Assembly (NCBI GenBank): GCA_003439945.1
Contig: QVRM01007033.1
Coordinates: forward strand, 1 to 64,000
Reading direction: 5' to 3'
DNA length: 64,000 bases
Origin: Dermanyssus gallinae
Lineage: Eukaryota; Arthropoda; Arachnida; Mesostigmata; Dermanyssidae
Numbering within the stretch: the stretch's first letter is position 1; every line of letters begins with the position of its first letter. Below the pieces are notes generated by a model that saw only the letters and a list, made by a program, of their open reading frames with translations, was not told the DNA's origin and made no database searches. This document shows positions 55,303 through 64,000 of the stretch, piece after piece. Position numbers and translations under genes: made by a program.

Positions 55303-57678
55303 TTGGGCCGTCCCGGTGGAGGCGTCTCAGTTTTCTACAATAGCCGGCTAGGAGACATGAAAATACTTCTGTCAGAAGACAACTGCGTGGTTATGGAAGG
55401 TCGAAGACTGAATTTGATTGCCATGTATGTGAAGCCAGCAGCAGTTGAGGACACGTTCACACTAATAGAAAAAATTACGAAGTGCGCACAACAGGTAGAC
55501 CGTGCTCACCCTACGGTGATTGTGGGAGATATGAACGCAAGACTCGACAGACCCACGGACGCGAGGACTGAAACACTCATCGAAACACTGTCGGATATGG
55601 GCTTCTGGGTGGCGAATTACCCAAGTTTGTCAACATTTGAAGGTGCAATGGGTAAATCAACTATAGATTTATTTGCTACAAATATGCCGAAACGAAATGT
55701 GTGTTTTGTGGGAATAGATCACCAAATGAGAGAAGGGACGGACCTGACGGTGCATAAACCCGTTGGTCTGGATATCACGTTCCCAGCCCGCCACAAGCGA
55801 CAGCACAAACGGAAACCTCTGTCGAGAGTACTTAAAGCAGACCGCCTACAAGAAGCCGTAGAAGTTCTCGGCATCGAAAGAGCAGAGCAAGATGTAGAAA
55901 GCTACAATGAACTGCTCACCCGAGCACTCAAAGCATGCGCAGAGCATGTGAAATGGAGAAGAGAAAGGAGTTGGTGGACTCCGGAATGTAGCCAAGCGAA
56001 GGCCATTCACTACCAAGCAAAGGTGCTGGAACGCATAAGGCCGGAAATGAGACTTCTATTGGCAATGACGAGGTCCATTTACCGACGAACTCTGCGGAAT
56101 GCTAAAAGGCAACACGAGCACCAACTGGAGACTCGACTGCTTCAGAAGACCGAACAAAACCCATATTTGTGGCTCCGTAACACCTCGGAGGGTAGGTCTG
56201 TATGTCCAGTTGAAAGCGATGTACTCTATGGCCACTTTAGATCGATCCTCAGCTCACATGACACAGTTCCAAGGGCAGTGCCTACTGTCATATCGGTCTG
56301 GTCAGAAGAGGATCTGAAATGGAGAACTCAACTAGACGAATACTTCACCGCCCAAGAAGTGGCAGAGGCACTGCGTCAACTCCCGAGAAACAAAGCACCT
56401 GGGTCAGATGGCATCTGTAATGAGCATCTGCAGCAGGCAGCCACAATGACCGCACACTGGACCGCGCTTTTTAATAGGTGCATTTACAACGGTCGACTAC
56501 CATCAGCGTGGAGACAGTGCGTTATGGCACTTATTCCAAAGGGCAAGGGACCGCGGACCGAGCCCTCTTCTTGGCGGGGCATTGCCAAGAAAAGCTGCGC
56601 TTACAAACTGCTTGCAAGCCTCCTAGCCGCTCGTCTAACGTCGTTCGTCGAATACAAAAAGGCATTACCAGACGAACAACATGGCTTTCGTGGGCAGAGG
56701 TCAACACTAACTGCATGTGCAATCCTCCTTGCAGATATAGAGCAAACCCTGTCACGAAAGGGACTGTTTTTATACAGCGTATTTGTGGATTTCCGAGCCG
56801 CGTTTGATTCAGGCTTAAGAACTCGAGTCCTGCTTAAACTCGCCGAAATCGGGGTCCCAATACGGATGCTGACATTGATGAAGGACGTGCTACAATCCAA
56901 TCAGATCATCTTGGACGACGGTGTAGCGGAGCACTCAAGCATAGAACAAACGACAGGCTTTGCCCAAGGCGATAATCTCAGCCCTTTGCTTTTTTGTTTG
57001 CTGGTAGCCGATTTACCAACACGTTTACAGACCCGACACCCAGCTGTCAAGATAATTATGTATGCCGACGATCTAGTACTCTACAGTAGCAGCAGATACC
57101 ATCTGCAACAGGCGCTGGCCACTTTGTCGGCATACGTGAACGTAGTAGGCCTTGAAATAAATATGCAGAAGACAGAATCTATGAAGTTCAGGCACGCGGG
57201 CAGGCTGGCCGTGACCGATACACTTAGGTTAAATGGACAACACCTGAACTATGTAAATAAGTTTACATATCTCGGTATCACAGTGACCCCCTCAGCCAAG
57301 ACCTTCGCTGCACATATAGAGGAGAGGTCTCGAAAAGCCTTGATTGCGGCGACAACCCTTAAGAAGCCCCAGATGCTCTCGATTAAGGCAGCGCTAGCTC
57401 TATTTGATATGAAAATAGCGCCAATTGCATCATACGGGATCCAGCTTGTATGGGCAAAACTAAACTCGACTCAACTTGGTGCTCTCGATCGTGTGAAACC
57501 AGCTTTTTTGAAGCGGGTACTAGGCTTACCTACGTCAGCATACAACCGCCTCACGTATTTGCTGTGCGATGCTCCACTATTCGTGGAACAGGTCAAAAAA
57601 CAGTTTGCGCTTCCAGACACCCCTGCATACGACGATATGAAGAGAAAATGGCAGAGATCGATCCACATTTTTATATGA
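55303..57678 (+). CDS. LINE endonuclease-reverse transcriptase (5' truncated, C-terminal frameshift)
   Basis: The open frame actually continues upstream to about 55232 ('RGYYAAHCLA'), so it is not a natural start. The APE endonuclease C-terminal half has GDMN (Asp at about residue 76), 'STIDLF' (119-124) and a GIDH motif (137-140). The RT has 'ALRQLPRNKAPGSDGICNEH', 'VMALIPKGKG', 'FVDFRAAFDSG' (motif A), 'AQGDNLSPLLF' (from ~554), catalytic 'YADD' (587-590) and 'YLGI'. The N-terminal endonuclease with its Asn and Glu is missing. Near 57640 the frame shifts; the natural C-terminus continues in another frame to a stop at 57908. Confidence 0.92.
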   Translation: MGRPGGGVSVFYNSRLGDMKILLSEDNCVVMEGRRLNLIAMYVKPAAVEDTFTLIEKITKCAQQVDRAHPTVIVGDMNARLDRPTDARTETLIETLSDMGFWVANYPSLSTFEGAMGKSTIDLFATNMPKRNVCFVGIDHQMREGTDLTVHKPVGLDITFPARHKRQHKRKPLSRVLKADRLQEAVEVLGIERAEQDVESYNELLTRALKACAEHVKWRRERSWWTPECSQAKAIHYQAKVLERIRPEMRLLLAMTRSIYRRTLRNAKRQHEHQLETRLLQKTEQNPYLWLRNTSEGRSVCPVESDVLYGHFRSILSSHDTVPRAVPTVISVWSEEDLKWRTQLDEYFTAQEVAEALRQLPRNKAPGSDGICNEHLQQAATMTAHWTALFNRCIYNGRLPSAWRQCVMALIPKGKGPRTEPSSWRGIAKKSCAYKLLASLLAARLTSFVEYKKALPDEQHGFRGQRSTLTACAILLADIEQTLSRKGLFLYSVFVDFRAAFDSGLRTRVLLKLAEIGVPIRMLTLMKDVLQSNQIILDDGVAEHSSIEQTTGFAQGDNLSPLLFCLLVADLPTRLQTRHPAVKIIMYADDLVLYSSSRYHLQQALATLSAYVNVVGLEINMQKTESMKFRHAGRLAVTDTLRLNGQHLNYVNKFTYLGITVTPSAKTFAAHIEERSRKALIAATTLKKPQMLSIKAALALFDMKIAPIASYGIQLVWAKLNSTQLGALDRVKPAFLKRVLGLPTSAYNRLTYLLCDAPLFVEQVKKQFALPDTPAYDDMKRKWQRSIHIFI

Positions 57679-57908
57679 CAGATGCAATGTTTAGGTCAGA
57701 ATGGAAGGACACGAGCAGGACAAACAGGCACATGACCAACCGCTTTGCTGTGCACGGTTTTCATCACCTTCTATGTCAGAAAGACGCTTGCCATGAACCC
57801 TGTGACACATGTGTTTGTAAATATTGTTATGGTATATGCGTAAGATATCATGGCAGTGAGTGTAATGCAATCCCCTCTCTAACAAAGCTGGCACTGAACG
57901 ACTTTTAA
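57640..57908 (+). pseudogene. Out-of-frame C-terminus of the LINE polyprotein
   Basis: In the +2 frame relative to the main ORF the sequence reads 'MAEIDPHFYMTDAMFRSEWK' and a Cys/His-rich end 'CHEPCDTCVCKYC', a zinc-knuckle-like tail expected for the intact protein. An indel in the GAAGAGAAAATGG stretch near 57640 separates it. Confidence 0.7.
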
Positions 57909-57990
57909 TATTAATATCATTACGAGACTGTACTGATATCGATCGTACTATTGTATATTTTACCCAACCTGGTGTGTAAATAAATCATGT

Positions 57991-58004
57991 GACTTTGATA
58001 CTAG
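57991..58004 (+). repeat. Right target-site duplication of LINE
   Basis: GACTTTGATACTAG, identical to 55234-55247. Confidence 0.9.
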
Positions 58005-58229
58005 GCAGAGAAACAAAGCGTGTAATTGATATGCTGAAATGGTCCGCCGTCACTATTGCATACCTGTACCGTGAAGACCAGTCTTTCTTCACCTTTTATT
58101 ATTTAATTCCATGGTTACAGGGAAATGTGAAGACTATACTAATTATTCGATATTTATTTTTCTTTATTCTTTCATATATACATGTGAATGTTTAAATCCA
58201 CGGTGCCGATGGCTCACTCCTCATCTGTC

Positions 58230-58560
58230 ACTCGTGTCCGAGTGGGAGTCTTGCCCGACCCCTGACGCGAAGACGCGGGTCCATCCAGTCTTTTATAGTT
58301 CGGAGCACCGAAATCGCGTTGCCTCTCTGAATCTCTAGGGAAAGCCGTTAACAGAAGAAAGTGCCCGCCCTCTTGTCCATCGCAGCCTGCTGTAAAGCGT
58401 CGCCAACCTCGGAAATTAGCGTCGTTGTGAGGGGCCCAGGGCCACCCAGCGTCTCGAATGCGAAGGGTGAAAAGTGGTACGCCCGGCCTAAGTTCGCATA
58501 CTTTCTTATCGTTGATGTCTCGGCGCGGGAAACGGCAGTTCCTGGGCGAGAAGCGCCGGG
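58230..58560 (-). mobile_element. Retroelement RT-polyprotein C-terminal fragment, copy 4
   Basis: Minus strand reads 'KYANLGRAYHFSPFAFETLG', 'GPGPLTTTLISEVGDALQQA', 'DKRAGTFFC', stop, 'RLSLEIQRGNAISVLRTI'. It matches the same domain as copies at 29620, 36345 and 43118, and covers the segment that links them. Confidence 0.7.
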
Positions 58561-58799
58561 ACCGACAAGGGAGGGAGAAACCGGAAAAAACGCGCGCTAA
58601 ATGAAGTACTATACTAATGCCGCTGCTAAGTTCGTCCTGCGGCTCTCATCCTCCCTCCATGATTTGCAATAATTTCTAAAAAGAGTTTGACATTCTGATT
58701 TTTACTAAATAAACGCTGGTGGCGCAGAATGCAGACGCTAGCTATACGATATGTAAGGATGCGTGAAATGTGCTACCTATTGTATATGCTTGTAGATTA

Positions 58800-58851
<52 letters not shown>

Positions 58852-60295
58852 ATATATATGCTGCATCTAAAACTTATTTACAAAGAGTCGAAATGCTAAA
58901 CGACAAACATTACAAGTGCTTGCCTGGAGTTTCATTTCTAGTGATTTGCTGGACGCGTTGTATGATGGTCAACAATGATCGCTAAATGAAGTACTTGTGC
59001 GGTCACCTAAAGTTGGTCTATCTCTTTATTGTGCTTTTCACCAGTCATCAGCCAGAGACAGAGCGTTTAAGATGGGTGCGTTTTTCACGTTGACGTGCCC
59101 ATTGCCGCCTCTGCAGGGATGAATTCCGCCACGACTATTTTACAAAATGTTCAGTACATCTTACTTCTGTTTCCATAATTTTCTCTCTCAGATGAGACGG
59201 ACACGTGAACACATGTACCCGTGTCCTCGTTCATGCGCGGATAGGCTAAACCATCGTTCAGTCCGCTGCGTCAATATATCGCTGTCTACTCTCAATGTCT
59301 GCATATAGGCTAGGACTCCCGATAGACATTACCGCTGCAGCTTATTGCCCCCAGCTGTATTTGTTTGTTTGTATATATATATATATATATATATACAGTG
59401 CATGTCTATGTGTACAGGCAATGTATCTTTGTTGGAAATACAGTGTGCACCGGGCACCCGTTCTATTTCTGTCTACCTACATTTGGACACTATATGCATA
59501 ATAGCGCCTCAAGTCGCTCGTTTTGCTAGTCTTACACTTATCGTACGTCGAGTTATCGGGTTGAACAATTTTCACTCATAATCTGGTTAAGTGTAGACAT
59601 GCGTCCCGTCAGTGCTATGATCATATTTACACATTATGTAATAATAAAAGCGTCGTCGGTCGGTACTAGGAATAGTACCTCAATAATGAAAGAGTGGCAC
59701 TTCTAGTAGTACTGCTAGTAGTAGTAATAGTAAGTGTTGTTGGATTTGTAGGAAACGTGTATTTATTTGCCAAGGACGCCTCGTGGGCAGCAGCTAGCGG
59801 GGTTGCGAGAGATCCCCATCACGTGGATTATTCGTGCTTTCGCCTCAGACACAGTCGTCGCTGTTGTGATGGTCGCGCCTCTCTTCCACCCCATTGCTAA
59901 TAACGGAATTTGTGTGGGTAAACTAAAACAAAAAACTGGCAAGACTCAGATCAAACATGCGTTAGAGCAGTGGCAACCAGCTTTGCAACAGGCCAACAGC
60001 CCACTTTACGGCTAGACCTCCTCTTCACCACACAAGTTTGTGTCGAGCGTCCGTCCGGCCTCTTGCAATGGGCCAATGCCGCGAGCCGCATCTCTAGAAA
60101 CACCATTCCGCGAATTGGTCGCACATTCCCGACTTAATGTGCCGGGCACACTCGGACACCGACACGTGTACAGACGCCCGTTCACACATTCAAAAAAAGA
60201 AGTTTGCAGGCTGACTGACTCACGAAGCGAGTTGGTGAAATTCGCTCGGCCACATAGCTTTGCTGCCTAAATTGTAAAAAATAGCATGTATATAT

Positions 60296-60339
<44 letters not shown>

Positions 60340-60782
60340 CTAAATATACACTTCCTATATATATGTACTTCTAGATGCTAATACATATGTGTATCCTTTT
60401 AGAAGCATATATATATATATATATATTCACCGGAAATACTGTCACTTTGTGTCATTATGGATGTATAAATATACACATGGAAAGCGGCGCTTTCGTCAAA
60501 AGCGTTTGTATGCCCCACAGAGTGGGTGTCACATGGTCATCTAAGAATGTATGTATGGATCTGGGACTCTCAAATACCATTCTAAACAACGAAACGTTCA
60601 CAATCAATCAAGTAGCGCTCGCCCGTTGAAATCACCCGTTAGCGCTCGCATCCTATGTACATAAGTCGCCATTCGCTCGAGTGTTCCGCTCTCAATTTTG
60701 CGATCGTTCGCCGCCCCGACCGTGTACTGACGAGGCTGAGGATGATAATGAGGATCCCAACTAGAGTCACTTTAGAGAAGGG
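58561..60782. other. Downstream flank of the polyQ gene, with TA arrays
   Basis: (TA)n at 58800-58848, 59374-59395, 60303-60338 and 60406-60425. Short plus ORFs (59767-60015, 60040-60270) are unrecognised. May include the 3' UTR of the minus-strand gene ending at 60783. Confidence 0.4.
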
Positions 60783-61527
60783 TCAATGGTGTTGTTGCTG
60801 TTGTTGTTGTTGCTGCTGCTGCTGCCGCTGCTCAACAAAGTCATTGTTTCCTGTGGTGTGGAAGTCGCCATGTTGCTGTTCTTGCAGAAGCTGTTGACGA
60901 TGAAGTTGTTGTTGCTGTTGCTGTTGTTGTCCATCATTACTAGTCGTATCAGGATTGCTGCCTGCTGCTGCTGCTGATGTTGTTGTTGCTGTTGACGCTG
61001 AGGTCGTCGAGGCAACGGCCTCAGCGGGTGCCGTGATCCTTGTTGTTGTTGCGGTCGTTATTGCTGCTGCTGTGGTGGTCATGTTAGGGTTGTGAAGGCC
61101 AATGCTGCTGCTGTTGTTGTGGAGGAGGTGGTGGTTATTGTTGCTGTTTCCGCCCCCGGCGCTGTTGCTGTTGTTGCCAATCGGGTGGTGCAGGTGGTTG
61201 TGATCGGACCGGTTGTAGATGCCGAGCGTATCGTGTGCCGCTGGCTCGTGCGCGACTGGGCCCATTTCTTCGCCCGGATACTCAGCGGCATGCGCCAAGG
61301 GCATGTAGCCCGCAGACGCCGATTCGTAGTAATCGCGGTACTCGCCTGGGAGCACCCGCTGCATCAGCCGATACTCGGGCATTTCGACGCTGTGCGGCCC
61401 GTGCGCCAGCTTGGGCGATTCGCGATCGGGCGAGCCTTCGACGTACATCGACGGATAAATGGCACCCATCGCCGGGTAACCAGCTCCGCTTTCGCACGAC
61501 GACTGGGTCGTCGAATCCGAGTTACTA
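60783..61527 (-). CDS. PolyQ gene, last exon
   Basis: Acceptor CTCTCTCTTTTAACAG|T at 61527 completes a split Ser codon. Ends in about 12 Gln, two His and TGA at 60783. Confidence 0.75.
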
Positions 61528-64000
61528 CTGTTAAAAGAGAGAGATACAAAGAGAGAATCGGGACCATGAACAAAACGACGGCAGACATCACCGGCACAAT
61601 CAGACATGTTTGTGAGGTTTAACAGCATACAGCATAGGAAAACGGTGTTATAAGCAGCAGCTAGACGCCGCGTAGGCCCAACGTCTGACGACAAATGTTT
61701 GGGCGTGGTGCAAGAGAACTTACAGACACCTGACCTTTCTACCCACGCAGACCTGTTTAGAGGGCGCTTATGCGTTCAGAAGTACCTCCCTATGGGATCA
61801 ACATGTCGTCCATACACCCTGTTATTATTCTGATACACAGCAGCAATAAGCGATAAGGTATACACCATCAAGTGCGATGGTGTACGCCCTTTAGGTCGAT
61901 AATAGAAGAAGATCCGAGCGGACCTTGTAAGTAAACTCCAAAAGTCTGTGATAGACGAAAGCATTGTAAGGGAGCGTAGAGTTGAACAACTACCGTGCAA
62001 GGACTAACGGAGCCTAGGCGCAAAATAGAATTTCCCAGGCCACCTGCATTGCTTTAAAGCTATCCAGTACCTTTTGCTGGTGAGGCAAATAGGGTATTAA
62101 AAACATCAGCACCATTCCTACACGACCCTGCATCACGGAGCTATAAGTACATACATTTCTTCCTTCTTTAATCCCCTTTAAGGTAGCTCGCCTGATTTGC
62201 AAACAAACTAGATTATATCGTTCGGCTACTACGACGATGATGACGAGGGGCAGAAACCTCCTCGGCACTGCTCGAGTTGTCAGACAGTACTATTACTAGA
62301 GCTAAGATAAAGAGAAGAGGGAAAAAGTGGACTCGAGGGTGCGTATCGTTCTTACTTCTCTTAGTATGTCTTACCTGTATGGCCTGGCCTGCTGTTGGAG
62401 GTGTGCTGCAACCTGCAGCCCAGGTACAGGTGGTTGGAGATGCGTCGGTACCGCCGTGTAGAGCTGGTCGGCTGCCGGCGACACTAACGCCGAGGGCTGG
62501 AACAGCGAGTGTTGGGTGTCGGGGTGAAACTGTGGCTGAGGATAGTATGGCGGGAGAGGACAGCCCAGTGGACTTCCGGGATTGCCTTGGAATGCCGGCA
62601 GACCTGGCGAGGGGTACTTCGCTGGCGGCAAATAGTTGTAGCATACGGACGGTGTGTGGTTGTTGTTGTTCGTACTAGTGTTGTTATTGTTGTTGTTGTT
62701 ATTATTGTTGCTGTTAATGTTGTTATTGTTGCTGTTGTTGTCGTTGTTGTTGTTATTGTTGTTGTTGTTGGTGCTGTTCCAGTTGCGATCGACGAGCTGT
62801 TCGGCGACAGAAGGATACCATGCTGTCTGCCCAGCGGCGGCAGAATGCTCAAAAGGTATCGGAGAAACGCGTAGACCTTGGATTTCAGCCGGAGCAAGAA
62901 CTGCACGATGAACAAATACAAATAGACAGACAGAAAAAAAACATGACAAAACGTGATTGCCAATACAGGCGGCACCCTTGCAAATCCCGACAAAAATGAA
63001 AGCTGTAACAATATAGTTTCTAGCAAACGGAGGGTGTTGTTTGAAGCGGCAAGATTCCTAGCAAACGTCGGTGAGTTTTGAAGTTGATTTTCGTCTCATA
63101 TAAACTCAAGCTTCGACCGAAAAAAAGAAAAAGGAAACAAAATATAGATCTCTATATACCGCTACCTTTTTCTACATGGCTCGGCAGTAGTTCTTGACTC
63201 GCAGCGCCAGTGAGCGTCTCTTTAACCATCACCAATTGGTGACTGCTTACCTGGTGTCACCGCATACTCGGCGGGTGCTGTATTCACCACCATCGTATGG
63301 GAAGAAGACGCCGAAGCTGCTGTTGCTGCTGCGGTCGCAGCTGATGTTGCTGTTCTCTGGGATTCGTCGTTGGCGAATGTTCCCGGAGAGGAACGTCGCT
63401 TCCTTTTTCGATTGCCGCCCCCGCTGGTGGGCGCGGCGCCGACGGTAAGGGTCCTGCCACCCCCACCACCCCCACCACCGCCGGTGTCCATAGACTCGGC
63501 AGGGGCGGCTCCGTTGCCGACGCTCGCTGACCCCACAGCAGACACTGCGACGGCGGAAGCCGGCCCGCCCAGACCGGGGCCCCCCGGGTGCGGCGTGCTG
63601 TTGGGGCTGCTACACGGCGCATACGCCTCGGCATCGAACGAGTTTGAACCGTTCTGGTTGACGGCCAACGCCGACGTCGTCGTCGTCGTCACCGCCACCC
63701 CTGTGTGTTGTCCACTGCCGGCGTCCTTTGACGTCACCGCCTGTTGAATTTCAATCTGTGCGCGAGTTGTGGTTAAGTGACGCCTCGTAATGTGCGATGC
63801 AACCACTAACGACAACGCCAAGCTTGTTTGCCAACGATGCTCAAGTTCGAAAATCCAGCTCAATGCGTAATGTATATATATATATATATATGCGTTTTTG
63901 CAGCAAGAAAAACGGCAGATTCATATTAAGACGACGAATGTGCCTCGGAAGGATAGGCCGTCTGTAGAAACCTACCTGCAGACCGCGTTCGTAGACGTCG
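60783..64000 (-). CDS. Probable nuclear regulatory protein rich in polyQ/polyN/polyA (5' part outside window)
   Basis: Four minus-strand exons join in phase: 64000-63976 (partial), 63755-63251, 62900-62375 and 61527-60783, giving about 600 residues to a TGA. In order: 'DVYERGLQIEIQQAVTSKD'; a Ser/Ala/Gly-rich segment with a 9-Gly run and a basic 'RKRKRR' nuclear-localisation-like motif; a conserved-looking 'EIQGLRVSPIPFEHS' and 'AAAGQTAWYPSVAEQL'; a long polyAsn; a Pro/Tyr-rich part; 'EMPEYRLMQRVLPGEYRDYY'; then His/Asn, Thr/Ala and long polyGln ending in His-His. This is the C-terminal part of a transcription-regulator-like protein, but I do not recognise the family; its DNA-binding domain, if any, lies beyond the window. 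Confidence 0.78.
61528..62374 (-). other. Intron of the polyQ gene
   Basis: GT-AG intron of 847 bases. No nested gene seen. Confidence 0.75.
62375..62900 (-). CDS. PolyQ gene, third visible exon (polyN)
   Basis: Acceptor TTCATCGTGCAG|TT, donor ATACAG|GTAAGA. Contains runs of 9-10 Asn and a Pro-rich 'GCPLPPYYPQPQFHPDTQHS'. Confidence 0.78.
63251..63755 (-). CDS. PolyQ gene, second visible exon
   Basis: Acceptor AACTCGCGCACAG|ATT, donor CACCAG|GTAAGC; 505 bases, ends with one base of a Val codon. Carries the 9-Gly run and RKRKRR. Confidence 0.78.
63870..63891. repeat. (TA)n microsatellite
   Basis: Short TA run inside the intron of the polyQ gene. Confidence 0.9.
63976..64000 (-). CDS. PolyQ gene, partial exon at window edge
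   Basis: Reads D-V-Y-E-R-G-L-Q before donor CTGCAG|GTAGGT at 63975. Cut by the window end, so upstream exons are not visible. Confidence 0.6.

Larger units (their letters stand above)
55248..57990 (+). mobile_element. 5'-truncated LINE with 14-bp target-site duplications
   Basis: About 2.74 kb between exact 14-bp direct repeats. It starts inside the endonuclease coding region, has a short 3' UTR and ends GTGTGTAAATAAATCATGT without a long poly(A). The truncated 5' end, short tail and variable-length duplication are typical of RTE-like or related APE LINEs mobilised by target-primed reverse transcription. The open frame, nearly free of lesions, and the exact duplication suggest a recent insertion. 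The clade (RTE, Proto2 or other) cannot be fixed by eye. Confidence 0.9.

Noticed and set aside
61092..61622. 176-codon plus ORF
   Set aside because: Antisense shadow of the last exon of the polyQ gene.

Overview
The window is nuclear DNA from an animal, most likely an arthropod and perhaps a mite or tick. Genes have GT-AG introns and polyadenylation signals. Non-LTR retrotransposons of several kinds (RTE/jockey-like and R2-like), Tc1 DNA transposons and palindromic MITEs fill the gaps. (TA)n microsatellites occur about every 1-3 kb, and CAA/CAG/CTG triplet tracts are dense. The assignment to Acari is a guess from overall style, not proof.

Layout. 1-980: two decayed LINE pieces in opposite orientation. 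2095-4044 (+): most of COG8, a Golgi tethering-complex subunit, broken by two frame changes but otherwise well conserved. About 5.0-5.5 kb (-): a decayed LINE reverse transcriptase (RT). 6.4-14.9 kb: about 8.5 kb of triplet-repeat-rich sequence without a convincing protein gene; it looks like promoter/leader sequence. 15928-26826 (+): a complete seven-exon HMG20A/B-type gene (HMG box, DIPIFTEEFL motif, coiled coil; 509 aa deduced). Its first intron holds an intact intronless RPAP3/Spaghetti-type co-chaperone gene (17077-18504, +), a decayed Tc1 element and a LINE fragment. 27.4-28.1 kb (-): two possible exons of an unidentified gene. 28.6-31 kb: retroelement debris. 32209-35587 (-): a very large internal exon of a Thr/Ser/Arg-rich low-complexity protein. 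36-39 kb: debris and a short Tc1 derivative with long terminal inverted repeats. 39.2-42.0 kb: a second triplet-rich stretch. 43-55 kb: retroelement debris, including an R2-like element lacking its RT core. 55248-57990 (+): a recent 5'-truncated LINE flanked by a 14-bp target-site duplication. 60783-64000 (-): the last four exons, cut by the window edge, of a polyQ/polyN/polyA probable nuclear protein.

The host genes are not a pathway cluster. Golgi transport (COG8), chromatin/CoREST-type regulation (HMG20) and HSP90/R2TP chaperoning (RPAP3) simply lie next to each other. The most distinctive points are the same-strand intronless RPAP3-like gene inside an HMG20 intron, the double frame break in COG8, the repeated retroelement C-terminal domain in four places, and the MITE and Tc1 families with very long inverted repeats. 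I found no clear new biological system.
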